Shown piece after piece: positions 41,415-49,701 of a DNA stretch of 64,000 nucleotides. The translations under genes and the position numbers were made by a program. The stretch's first letter is position 1; each line of letters opens with the position of its first letter. The notes under the pieces were generated by a model that had not been told where the DNA came from, searched no databases, and saw only the letters and a program-made list of their open reading frames with translations. Source of the DNA: Scandinavium sp036409475 (GTDB taxonomy: Bacteria; Pseudomonadota; Gammaproteobacteria; Enterobacterales; Enterobacteriaceae); the NCBI RefSeq assembly GCF_036409475.1, contig NZ_JAYRCK010000021.1:30394-94393 (forward strand), given 5' to 3'.

Positions 41415-42953
41415 ATGTCTGAGCCGAAGGCGGCCTATACGCCCCCAAGCTTGTTCCTCGCGACGCTTGCGTTGTCGCTGGCCACGTTTATGCAGGTGCT
41501 GGATTCCACCATCGCCAACGTCGCGCTGCCCACTATTTCCGGCAATCTCGGGGTGAGTTCGGATCAGGGCACATGGGTAATTACCTCGTTCGCAGTGTGT
41601 AACGCCATCGCGTTGCCGCTAACCGGCTGGTTTACCCGCCGTTTTGGGCAGCTGCGGCTGTTCATCGCCTCGGTGGTGTTCTTTACGCTCACGTCGTTCC
41701 TGTGCGGCTTTGCCCACAGCATGACGGAGCTGATCATCTTCCGTGCGCTGCAGGGATTTTTCGCCGGGCCGATGTTCCCGATGTGTCAGACGCTGCTGCT
41801 GGTCATCTTCCCGCCGATGAAGCGAAGCATGGCGCTCGCGCTGCTGTCGATGGTTACCGTTGTCGCGCCTATTGTCGGCCCGATTACCGGCGGCTGGATA
41901 ACCGATAACTACTCCTGGCCGTGGATTTTCTATATCAACGTGCCGATCGGGATTTTCGCCTCGATAGTGGTCTGGACGCAGCTGAAAGGAAGAGAAGAAA
42001 CCACGCAGTCGTCGCCTATCGACTATATCGGCATCATGCTGCTGGTGCTGGGCGTCGGGCTGCTGCAGGTGGTGCTGGACAAAGGGAATGACGAAGACTG
42101 GTTCTCTTCGACGCCTATCATCGTGATGTCGGTGGTGTCCACGATTAGCCTGATTAGCTTTGTGATTTGGGAACTGGGCGAGCGCCACCCGATCGTGAAT
42201 TTGCGCCTGTTCAAGGAGCGTAACTTCGCGATTGGCACGCTCGCGCTGATGCTCGGTTACGCAGCGTTCTTCGCCATCAACATTATTTTGCCGCAGTGGC
42301 TGCAAACACAGATGGGTTACACCGCCATCTGGGCTGGGCTTGCGGCCGCGCCGATGGGCTTCTTGCCGTTGTTGCTGACGCCGATCATTGGCCGTTACGC
42401 AACGAGAGTCGATTTGCGGCTGCTGTGCTCCATCTCGTTCCTGACGATGGGCATGTCGTGCCTGATGCGCGCGCAATTCAACACTGATGTGGATTTCCGC
42501 ACTATCGCGGGCGTGCAGATGTTTATGGGGATTGGCGTGGCATTCTTCTTTATGCCGCTGACCACCATCGTGCTGTCGAACCTGCACGGCAATGAAGTGG
42601 CGGAAGGTTCAGGCCTGGCGACGTTTTTCCGCGTGCTTGGCGGCTCTTTTGCGTCGTCGCTCACCACCTGGATTTGGCAGCGTCGGGAGATTTTCCACCA
42701 CGCTAATCTGACGGAAAGCGTGTCGCAATATAACCCGGCGGCGGTGGATTATGTGCAGAAGATGGGTGGCCCAACGCAGCAGCACTTTGCGATGATTGAG
42801 CAAAGCATCACGCAGCAGGCGTACATGATGTCGACAATTGATTATTTTTGGGTGCTCGGCTGGGGCTTTATGGGGTTGATCCTGATTATCTGGTTTACCC
42901 GTCCGCCGTTTGTCCGTTCAGGCGCTCCGGGCGCTCCTGCGGCAGGGCATTAA
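41415..42953 (+). CDS. EmrB-like DHA2-family drug efflux transporter
   Basis: A 512-residue, 14-segment MFS exporter of the DHA2 type. It starts MSEPKAAYTPPSLFLATLALSLATFMQVLDSTIANVALPTISGNLG (motif D1 LDxTIANVALP), carries WVITSFAVCNAIALPLTGWFTRRFGQLRLF (motif A) and GPITGGWITDNYSWPWIFYINVPIG (motif C). It should form a tripartite pump with the preceding adaptor and TolC, expelling hydrophobic or uncoupling compounds. It lies ten bases after the emrA-like gene and is followed by a REP pair. Confidence 0.93.
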   Translation: MSEPKAAYTPPSLFLATLALSLATFMQVLDSTIANVALPTISGNLGVSSDQGTWVITSFAVCNAIALPLTGWFTRRFGQLRLFIASVVFFTLTSFLCGFAHSMTELIIFRALQGFFAGPMFPMCQTLLLVIFPPMKRSMALALLSMVTVVAPIVGPITGGWITDNYSWPWIFYINVPIGIFASIVVWTQLKGREETTQSSPIDYIGIMLLVLGVGLLQVVLDKGNDEDWFSSTPIIVMSVVSTISLISFVIWELGERHPIVNLRLFKERNFAIGTLALMLGYAAFFAINIILPQWLQTQMGYTAIWAGLAAAPMGFLPLLLTPIIGRYATRVDLRLLCSISFLTMGMSCLMRAQFNTDVDFRTIAGVQMFMGIGVAFFFMPLTTIVLSNLHGNEVAEGSGLATFFRVLGGSFASSLTTWIWQRREIFHHANLTESVSQYNPAAVDYVQKMGGPTQQHFAMIEQSITQQAYMMSTIDYFWVLGWGFMGLILIIWFTRPPFVRSGAPGAPAAGH

Positions 42954-42960
42954 CTCTCAC

Positions 42961-43034
42961 TGCCCGGTGGCGGCTACGCCTTACCGAGCCTACGAAAGAT
43001 TTTGTAGGCCGGATAAGCGTAGCGCCATCCGGCA
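42961..43034. repeat. REP pair (BIME) after the efflux operon
   Basis: Two REP palindromes in opposite orientation: TGCCCGGTGGCGGCTACG...GAGCCTAC (42961-42993) and GTAGGCCGGATAAGCG...GCCATCCGGCA (43004-43034), seven bases after the transporter stop. Confidence 0.88.
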
Positions 43035-43208
43035 TTTTTGACGTTAAAACAGCCACAAAGGTTTCACTGCGGACGGCAGACACCGGCCGCCATTGTTAAC
43101 TTTTCTGTGAGGAATTTGACGTCGTTCTCTTCTCCGTGATTATCTGATTATCACTCCACGTCAGCCTTATTCCGTTTTCACTGACGCGATCCCAACCAGG
43201 AGATAACC

Positions 43209-43646
43209 ATGAGCCGCCCGTATCAAAAAGACCCGAAATCCGTTCAGGCCCTGTCCGAACTGGAATTTAACGTCACCCAGAGAAATGCCACCGAGCGCCC
43301 GTTCACCGGCAAATATGATGAGCATTTTGAGGAGGGGTTGTACGTCGATATTGTTTCCGGCGAGCCACTTTTTTCGTCGCTGGATAAGTTTGATTCCGGC
43401 TGTGGCTGGCCTGCCTTCAGCCGCCCGGTGGAAGACAATGTTCGCAACATCAGAGATTTAAGCCACGGCATGGTGCGCACCGAAGTTCGCTCTCAGCACG
43501 GCGACAGCCATCTCGGACACGTGTTCCCGGACGGACCGCAGGACAAAGGTGGCCTGCGCTACTGCATTAACTCCGCGTCGCTGCGCTTCATCCCGAAAGC
43601 GAATTTAGCCGCGGAAGGTTACGGGGAATATCTCTCTCTTTTTTGA
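43209..43646 (+). CDS. msrB: Peptide-methionine (R)-S-oxide reductase lacking zinc-site cysteines
   Basis: MsrB repairs methionine-R-sulfoxide in proteins. The 145-residue protein has the family motifs KFDSGCGWPAFSRPV, LGHVFPDG and RYCINSASLRF; the cysteine in RYCINS is the catalytic one and that in SGCGWP is in the resolving position. The two CxxC pairs that bind zinc in E. coli MsrB are absent: the corresponding places read YVDIVSGEPLF and VRSQHGDSHLGHVF. It is therefore the metal-free form. It is a stand-alone gene between the efflux operon and convergent selB; a zinc-type MsrB may exist elsewhere. Confidence 0.92.
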   Translation: MSRPYQKDPKSVQALSELEFNVTQRNATERPFTGKYDEHFEEGLYVDIVSGEPLFSSLDKFDSGCGWPAFSRPVEDNVRNIRDLSHGMVRTEVRSQHGDSHLGHVFPDGPQDKGGLRYCINSASLRFIPKANLAAEGYGEYLSLF

Positions 43647-43704
43647 CGCCGACACGAAGAAATAACGTGAAGCGGCAGGCCTCTCACCTGCCGCCTTTGG
43701 CCGA

Positions 43705-45555
43705 TTATTTTTCTGCCGCCGGGAACAGCAACGCGTCGCGTAAGAGGTGGTCGTTACCGCGACGGCGAGTGAAGCCAATCCTGTCGAAGTATTCAAGAAT
43801 CTGAATCGCCAGCTTGCGGCCCACGTTGAGGCTGTCGCGAAAATCGGCCGCACAGGCTGATCCCCGCGCCAGATCCAGTTGGCGGATCAATCCGGCAAAC
43901 TGCACAATCCGATCGTTGCGGTAATAACGATCTTTGACGATCGCCGTAATCATCCCCTGCTGCGCTGCCTGCCGTAACGTCACGCGCATAACCTGTTCGT
44001 CGCTGCCCGTTTCTTTCGCCAAATCCCGAACCCACCAGGGTTCATCGCCAAACAGCGGTTCAACTTTTTGCCACAACACAGCCTGTTCGTCAGTAAATCC
44101 GGCTTTATGATCTGGCAGATGCAGCCAGCCGTGGTGGCTGTTGATAAGCCCCGACGTGCGCATTTGCTCAATCAACATCAGCACCAGCGCTTCGTCTTCC
44201 ATCGGCAGCGCGATACGGCGCAGACGTTCCCGGCCTGGCCCCGGCTCATCGCGATGCTGTTCGTGGTAAACGGACAAGGCGTTGATCAACTTCTGCTGCC
44301 AGCGCTGGCTCAGTGCGCCGCTCAGCACGCTATCGCCCGCTCGCAGCAGGTTCGGCTGTTGAAGCAGCGGTGCTAAGCCTTCGTCATTAAGCTGACGCGC
44401 CCAGCCAAATTCACTCAGGCGCAGCGCATCGCGTTGCAGGTGGACATCGAATGCTTCTGCGTCCGTGCTCACCTGAGAGAGTTGCGCCAGCCACTGCAGA
44501 TATTCCGGCTTACGTTTACCGCGACGAGGCGGGTTCAGCGTCACCACGCATGCCCCTGCGAGCGTGCTTCTGGCAGAGATATCGCGCAGCACCAGCCTGT
44601 CGTTATCTGCCAGCCACAGCGGCGTATCCAGGACCAGTTCCGCCAGATTATTTTCCAGCAGCGAGACGCGCCCGGTGATATGGCTTGCGGCATGGTGAAT
44701 ATGCAGCGGCTGCCACTGGGTGAGCGGCGTGTGGCATTGCAGCTCAACAATGACGCGCTCTGACGGTTCTGCGGGCTGTTGCACCAGCAGCCAGTCGCCG
44801 CGGGTGATGTCTTCTTTTTGCGCATCACCGGCAATGTTCAGCGCTATACGCTGCCCGGCGTGTGCTTGTTCTGTCGGCTGGTTTTGCGCGTGTAGCCCAC
44901 GCACGCGCATGGGTTTGTTGACGCCTGTCAGCCAGAGCGTATCGCCAACCTTCACCTCGCCCGTCAGCGCCGTGCCGGTCACGACAAGGCCTGCGCCTTT
45001 CACGGTGAATGCCCGGTCAATCGCCAGGCGGAAACATTGGTGCTCAGCGTGCTGGCGCTCTGCCAGATTCAGCAGGTGCTCACGTAAAGCCTCGATGCCG
45101 CGCATTTCCGTGGCTGCTGTTTCAAACAAAGTGGCTTCACTGAAATCGTATTCGCGCAAAACGTCGGTGACTTGCTGATGAACGTCGGCAATACGTGCGC
45201 TATCAACGCGATCGGTTTTGGTCAAGGCAACGGTGATCGTCGGCTTTCCGGTCAGTTGCAAAATCGCCAGATGTTCGCGGGTTTGCGCCATGACACCGTC
45301 ATCGCACGCCACCACCAGCAGGGCATGATCGATACCGCCTACGCCCGCCAGCATATTGGCGAGGAATTTTTCGTGGCCTGGTACATCAATAAACCCAGGC
45401 ACGCGGCCATCGGGTTGCGGCCAGTAGGCATACCCCAAATCGATGGTCATGCCACGCGCTTTTTCTTCCGGCAAGCGAGAGGCATTTACGCCCGTGATAG
45501 CCTGCAATAAGGTGGTTTTGCCGTGGTCAACGTGCCCGGCGGTGGCAATAATCAT
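43705..45555 (-). CDS. selB: Selenocysteine-specific elongation factor
   Basis: SelB delivers selenocysteyl-tRNA to UGA codons marked by a SECIS hairpin. It is 616 residues (614 in E. coli). The N-terminal EF-Tu-like part has G1 GHVDHGKTT (about residues 7-15), G3 DVPGHEKF and G4 TKTD. The C-terminal half is a chain of winged helices that binds SECIS RNA (about residues 380-610, ending HLLRDALLFPAAEK). Its start codon overlaps the selA stop by four bases (ATGA), so the two are translationally coupled. Confidence 0.98.
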   Translation of the reverse strand: MIIATAGHVDHGKTTLLQAITGVNASRLPEEKARGMTIDLGYAYWPQPDGRVPGFIDVPGHEKFLANMLAGVGGIDHALLVVACDDGVMAQTREHLAILQLTGKPTITVALTKTDRVDSARIADVHQQVTDVLREYDFSEATLFETAATEMRGIEALREHLLNLAERQHAEHQCFRLAIDRAFTVKGAGLVVTGTALTGEVKVGDTLWLTGVNKPMRVRGLHAQNQPTEQAHAGQRIALNIAGDAQKEDITRGDWLLVQQPAEPSERVIVELQCHTPLTQWQPLHIHHAASHITGRVSLLENNLAELVLDTPLWLADNDRLVLRDISARSTLAGACVVTLNPPRRGKRKPEYLQWLAQLSQVSTDAEAFDVHLQRDALRLSEFGWARQLNDEGLAPLLQQPNLLRAGDSVLSGALSQRWQQKLINALSVYHEQHRDEPGPGRERLRRIALPMEDEALVLMLIEQMRTSGLINSHHGWLHLPDHKAGFTDEQAVLWQKVEPLFGDEPWWVRDLAKETGSDEQVMRVTLRQAAQQGMITAIVKDRYYRNDRIVQFAGLIRQLDLARGSACAADFRDSLNVGRKLAIQILEYFDRIGFTRRRGNDHLLRDALLFPAAEK

Positions 45556-46940
45556 TTCAACACACTCTCCAGAAAGCGCGCCTCGTCTTCAAGACAGCGC
45601 AAATCCAGCCATAAACGCCCGTCATAAATGCGCCCTAAAACCGGCAATTCACGCTGTCGCCAACTTTCTGCCAGCGCTTCCAGCGTGCTGCCTCGTCCGT
45701 CATTCGGCGTGAACGTGACTGCCTGAGAAGGCAGGCGATCAACCGGCAGCGAACCACTGCCTATTTGCGACAGACACGGCTCAAGGCGCACGGTGAAATC
45801 AGGATAGTGCGCTTGCAGCGGCGCTAGTAAGCGCTCGCCTTGCTCACGAATCTCATCCTGTTGGCGCGTTAACAGGCGTAAGGTTGGCAATGCCTGCGGT
45901 AATTTTTCAGGATGCAGATACAAACGTAGCGTGGCTTCCAGCGCCGCCAGTGTCATTTTATCGGCGCGCAGCGCACGCTTGAGCGGGTGCTGTTGCAGCT
46001 TCGCAATCAGCTCACGTTTGCCGACAATAATGCCCGCCTGCGGGCCACCGAGCAGCTTGTCGCCAGAGAAACTGACGAGGCTCACGCCGCTGGCAATCAG
46101 CTCCTGCGGCATCGGTTCTTTCGGCAGGCCATACTGGCTCAAATCCACCAGCGAACCGCTGCCTAAATCCGCCACCACCGGAATGCCTTTCTCCAGCCCG
46201 ATGGAGGCCAGTTCAGCTTCATCAACCGCTTTGGTGAAGCCTTCAATACTGTAGTTGCTGGTGTGGACCTTCATCAGCAAGGCTGTGTTATCGTGGATGG
46301 CATTCACGTAATCGCGGGCGTGAGTGCGGTTGGTGGTGCCCACTTCATGCAGCGTGCAACCCGCCTGGCGCATCACATCCGGAATGCGGAACGCGCCGCC
46401 AATCTCCACCAGCTCGCCACGTGAAACCACCACTTCTTTGCCGTTTGCCGTTGCCGCCAGCATTAACAGCACCGCCGCGGCGTTGTTATTCACAATGCAG
46501 GCGTCTTCAGCGCCCGTCAGACGGCACAGCAATTCAGCCAGCGCACTATCACGATGCCCACGTCCGGCACCATCTAGCGAATACTCCAGCGTGACGGGCG
46601 AACGCATGACTTCACTCACCGCCGCAACAGCCGCTTCCGACTGCAAAGCGCGGCCCAGATTGGTGTGCAACACGGTGCCAGTGAGGTTTATCACCGGACG
46701 CAGCTTGCTCTGCGTATCTCCGGCCAGGCGCGCCTCTGCCGCCTGATGCCAGTTCTGGCACCACTCCGGCAGTACATTGTTTTCACGAATGCTGTCGCGT
46801 GCCTCATCCTGCAACTGACGCAATACCGCGACAAGCTGGCTGTGGCCGAAATGCTCGATAAGAGGAAGAAACGCCGGATCGCGCAACAGGCGGTCCGTGG
46901 CGGGAAGTTGACTGAACAGCGAAGGGGTTTCGGTGGTCAT
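45552..46940 (-). CDS. selA: L-seryl-tRNA(Sec) selenium transferase
   Basis: SelA converts seryl-tRNA(Sec) to selenocysteyl-tRNA with selenophosphate. From the ATG at 46940 (MTTETPSLFSQLPATDRLL) it has 462 residues, one fewer than E. coli. The PLP lysine is K295 in SFSGDKLLGGPQAG. It is a decameric fold type I enzyme. An in-frame ATG at 47063 would add 41 residues containing a translated intergenic hairpin (DSPSPVGRGQ), which I reject. It heads the selAB operon. Confidence 0.97.
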   Translation of the reverse strand: MTTETPSLFSQLPATDRLLRDPAFLPLIEHFGHSQLVAVLRQLQDEARDSIRENNVLPEWCQNWHQAAEARLAGDTQSKLRPVINLTGTVLHTNLGRALQSEAAVAAVSEVMRSPVTLEYSLDGAGRGHRDSALAELLCRLTGAEDACIVNNNAAAVLLMLAATANGKEVVVSRGELVEIGGAFRIPDVMRQAGCTLHEVGTTNRTHARDYVNAIHDNTALLMKVHTSNYSIEGFTKAVDEAELASIGLEKGIPVVADLGSGSLVDLSQYGLPKEPMPQELIASGVSLVSFSGDKLLGGPQAGIIVGKRELIAKLQQHPLKRALRADKMTLAALEATLRLYLHPEKLPQALPTLRLLTRQQDEIREQGERLLAPLQAHYPDFTVRLEPCLSQIGSGSLPVDRLPSQAVTFTPNDGRGSTLEALAESWRQRELPVLGRIYDGRLWLDLRCLEDEARFLESVLK

Positions 46941-46960
46941 GAATAAGCCTGTGGTTTGCC

Positions 46961-46981
46961 CCCTCCCGACGGGAGAGGGGG
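46961..46981. repeat. GC-rich hairpin between selA and yibF
   Basis: The inverted repeat CCCCTCCC...GGGAGAGGGG in the short gap between two genes on the same strand. It is similar in sequence to the CTCTCCC-type repeats at 51757-51827 and 62454-62505, so it belongs to a dispersed intergenic family. Confidence 0.6.
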
Positions 46982-47034
46982 AATCAACGTGCAGGAATTG
47001 TACTGTTTTTTTGCCCTGAGAGTTATTGATCGCG

Positions 47035-47643
47035 TTACGCTTTTGGCGGTTCTGTGCGGGCAAAACTGTCTCGCTGGAACAGTGTCCCGACCAGTTTGAC
47101 CAAATGGGGACGCGTGGCGCACCAGCCCGGAGAGACGTGGCGGAAATTGAGATAACCCACAGCGCAGGCCGTGGCGATGGTCGCCAGGTTCAGCTCGTCC
47201 ACCTTCAGCGTGCCATCAGCCACATAGCTTTCCAGCGCGTCCAGCCCACGGCTGATTTTCTCACGCTGCCGCACCAGCTCTTCCGGCGACTGCTGCGCCG
47301 CCGGGCGTGCCTGTTCGCGTACAGACACCAGACCCGCATCCATAATGCCATCGGCCAACGCTTCAAGCTGGCGCAGATGCAAGGCGGCTTTGGCATCACG
47401 CGGCACCAGTGCCGGAGCAATATTCAGTTGCTCAATATACTGGGCGATAATCGGCGAATCGTACCAGCACTCACCGTCATCGGTGACCAGCGCGGGCACT
47501 TTACCAAGCGGATTGTACTGCGCCACGCCGTTGACGGCGTGATAAGGCATCTCGTTGATAAACTCGAAGGTGATCCCCTTTTCCAGCAGGATCACCGAAA
47601 TTTTACGCACAAACGGGCTGGTGTAACTCCCAATCAGTTTCAT
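47035..47643 (-). CDS. yibF: Glutathione S-transferase-like protein YibF
   Basis: A 202-residue GST-fold protein, the E. coli YibF length. It starts MKLIGSYTSPFVRKISVILLEKGI (thioredoxin-like domain with S/T-S-P-F-V-R) and has the cis-proline and gamma-glutamyl-binding region NPLGKVPALVTDDGECWYDSPIIAQYI. The C-terminal half is all-helical. E. coli YibF has no assigned physiological substrate. The upstream ATG at 47667 adds eight residues and is less family-like. It lies between selA and yibH on one strand, as in E. coli. Confidence 0.94.
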   Translation of the reverse strand: MKLIGSYTSPFVRKISVILLEKGITFEFINEMPYHAVNGVAQYNPLGKVPALVTDDGECWYDSPIIAQYIEQLNIAPALVPRDAKAALHLRQLEALADGIMDAGLVSVREQARPAAQQSPEELVRQREKISRGLDALESYVADGTLKVDELNLATIATACAVGYLNFRHVSPGWCATRPHLVKLVGTLFQRDSFARTEPPKA

Positions 47644-47704
47644 CGCCTGCTCCCTGATATTCAGCAAAAATATCAGTATGGCGCAGGCGACGTAAAAATT
47701 CAGG

Positions 47705-48841
47705 TTAATGATCGAGATACAGATAGTGCATCCAGCTGGTCATACGCAGCAGCACTTTTCGCATGATGGAGAGATGATGGAAATGGTCGGAGTAGACCGC
47801 CACCTGGGCATAGATCCCGTCTGGTAACGCATCCACTTCCTCATTCGGCTGTAGCTCAATCACCGCCAATACGCCGTCAGTGCCCGGGGCGATGGTCAGC
47901 GACTGCAACTGACCCTGCGCCTGATAAGAGCCGCCGGGCACCACAGGCAAAATACTGGTCAGCTTGCCGGGAAACACTTCGCCGGGCAGGGCGCTAAACA
48001 CTACTTCGGCTTCATCACCGGGTTTCAAGCGCAGCAAAGAGTTCTGCCGGAACTGGGCAATAATCTGTCGTTTCTGTTCAGGAATGAACACCATGACCGG
48101 GCGCAAAGGCAGCGCTGCGGCGTACGTGCCGGGGCGAATCAAAACCTGCGTGACATAGCCATCGCTGGGCGCGCGGATAGTGGTTTGATCGAGATTGTAA
48201 GTGGCTTCCGCCAGCTGAGCTCGCAGGCTGGCAATCTGCGATTGCTCACCGTTTTGCATGCTTTCAAGCTGGCTTTTTATCTGCGCCTGATCGGCCACGG
48301 AAGCTTTCACCTGCGCATCCTGCGCGAGGTAATTCTGCCGGGCATTATCGATATCGCTTTCAGAGAAAGGATTCACCCGAGCGCGGCTGCCTTGCAGATA
48401 ACGCTGATAGTCTTTGTACAACCGGTCGCGCTCTGCTGACACTCTGGTGGTGTTGGCGATGGCTTCTTCCAACTGCCCTTTCATCGCATCAACGTTATGT
48501 GTGGCGGTCGTCAAATCGGCTTTCAGGCGATCGACCCGAGCCTGGTAGCGAGTCGGATCGATTTTAAACAGCACCTCGCCTTTACGAATTAAGGTGTTTT
48601 GTTTATCCGTCACTTCGCTGACAACGCCCGTCACCTGCGGGGTGAGCGGAATGGAGATCACCGCCTTTTGCGCCGTAAAGGTGTAAGGGTGGTTGTAGTT
48701 CATGCCCAGAATTAACGCGCCGACCAGAAACACACCGCCCAGCGCCGCCGTTGGCACACTCCATTTATTCACCGGAATGCGGAAGATCTTAAATACCGCC
48801 CACGCCAGTGCGACGTAGGTCAAAATGATGAGCAAGTCCAT
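47705..48841 (-). CDS. yibH: HlyD-family membrane fusion protein YibH
   Basis: A 378-residue periplasmic adaptor, equal to E. coli YibH. It starts MDLLIILTYVALAWAVFKIFRIPVNKWS with two hydrophobic segments. A lipoyl domain half (VISIPLTPQVTGVVSEVTDKQNTLIRKGEVLFKIDPTRYQARVD), a coiled-coil hairpin (about residues 95-200) and the second lipoyl half (TIRAPSDGYVTQVLIRPGTYA) follow. It is coded with the small membrane protein YibI (21-base gap). No pump subunit is adjacent and the substrate is unknown. Confidence 0.94.
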   Translation of the reverse strand: MDLLIILTYVALAWAVFKIFRIPVNKWSVPTAALGGVFLVGALILGMNYNHPYTFTAQKAVISIPLTPQVTGVVSEVTDKQNTLIRKGEVLFKIDPTRYQARVDRLKADLTTATHNVDAMKGQLEEAIANTTRVSAERDRLYKDYQRYLQGSRARVNPFSESDIDNARQNYLAQDAQVKASVADQAQIKSQLESMQNGEQSQIASLRAQLAEATYNLDQTTIRAPSDGYVTQVLIRPGTYAAALPLRPVMVFIPEQKRQIIAQFRQNSLLRLKPGDEAEVVFSALPGEVFPGKLTSILPVVPGGSYQAQGQLQSLTIAPGTDGVLAVIELQPNEEVDALPDGIYAQVAVYSDHFHHLSIMRKVLLRMTSWMHYLYLDH

Positions 48842-48862
48842 AACCAGTCTCCGCGACGCGTG

Positions 48863-49168
48863 CTACTGCTTGTTCTCTTGCTCCAGGGCCGCCACTCGCC
48901 GCTTCAAATCCGCCAGCGTGTCGTTTTGTGCCTGTTGCATCCCCCAGCCGCGCTCTGGCTGGTACAAGGTGGCCCAGATCCACAAAAACGGCCAGATGAC
49001 GTGCAGCGTGAACAGGCTGACCCAGCCTGCGACGTGAATGGCATCGGCATGCGGATGATTACGGGATTTCGCGATCAAATAGGGAATGTCATGAAGAATG
49101 ATTATCCCGTAAAAGATAATCAGGAAGACGACAACTAAAACGCCCAGCGCAAAATAGTTAAGAAACAT
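48863..49168 (-). CDS. yibI: DUF3302 membrane protein YibI
   Basis: A 101-residue inner-membrane protein of the DUF3302 family: a first helix FALGVLVVVFLIIFYGIIIL, a second VAGWVSLFTLHVIWPFLWIWATL, and a short cytoplasmic coiled coil (NDTLADLKRRVAALEQENKQ). It is somewhat shorter than the E. coli form as I recall it (about 120). It precedes yibH in a two-gene operon and is divergent from mtlA. The function is unknown, probably an accessory to YibH. Confidence 0.9.
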   Translation of the reverse strand: MFLNYFALGVLVVVFLIIFYGIIILHDIPYLIAKSRNHPHADAIHVAGWVSLFTLHVIWPFLWIWATLYQPERGWGMQQAQNDTLADLKRRVAALEQENKQ

Positions 49169-49701
49169 AGCTGCCTCTTATTACGCTCAGAAGGAAAGGA
49201 AATGTGCCCTGGTGGGAACCGCCTCTCCCACTGTCACTCAAGCATAATAAGGCTTTGCTATTCTCGCTATGCCCACAGCGGGTTATTTCTTGTGCCGTTT
49301 GTCATTCAGTTACAGCGGTGGCAACGGGTTAGGGCAAATTTAGGCCTGGATCACATCAGGCTTTGTCTGAAGGAAAAATATTTTGTGACCAGAATCACAC
49401 ATTAACAACAAACCCATCACCAAAAAATGCGAGACAAATCACATTAATAGACTTGTTGGGACTGTTTTTTGCGCTTAGTCCTTTTTTTACACAGTCATTT
49501 TGTGATTGAGATCACCTCATTTAACGCTTACCACCCTATATTAGCGTGACAAAGATCACAGCAAAGGATGCTAACTGGACAGTTGAACGATTCAGTGCCA
49601 GATTTCGCATCATCAACAGGGTCCGGCTACCTCTGCCGCCAATTAACAACAAACCTCGGGCTTTGGCCTGCGCGACAGTAAACATAAGAAGGGGTGTTTT
49701 T
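49169..49701 (+). promoter_or_regulatory. mtlA control region with four good CRP boxes
   Basis: This 533-base gap carries the mannitol promoter. CRP boxes (TGTGA-N6-TCACA) are at 49384-49399 (TGTGACCAGAATCACA, perfect), 49428-49443 (TGCGAGACAAATCACA), 49501-49516 (TGTGATTGAGATCACC) and 49545-49560 (CGTGACAAAGATCACA). A weaker fifth candidate is near 49340-49355. The -10 region is probably CTATAT/TATTAG near 49537-49544. This multi-site layout is the one known for E. coli mtlADR. MtlR is thought to repress here, but no operator is obvious. Confidence 0.75.

Noticed and set aside
41619..42587. A 322-codon open frame antisense to the emrB-like gene
   Set aside because: Extremely Arg/His/Gln-rich low-complexity translation of a membrane-protein antisense strand; no support as a gene.
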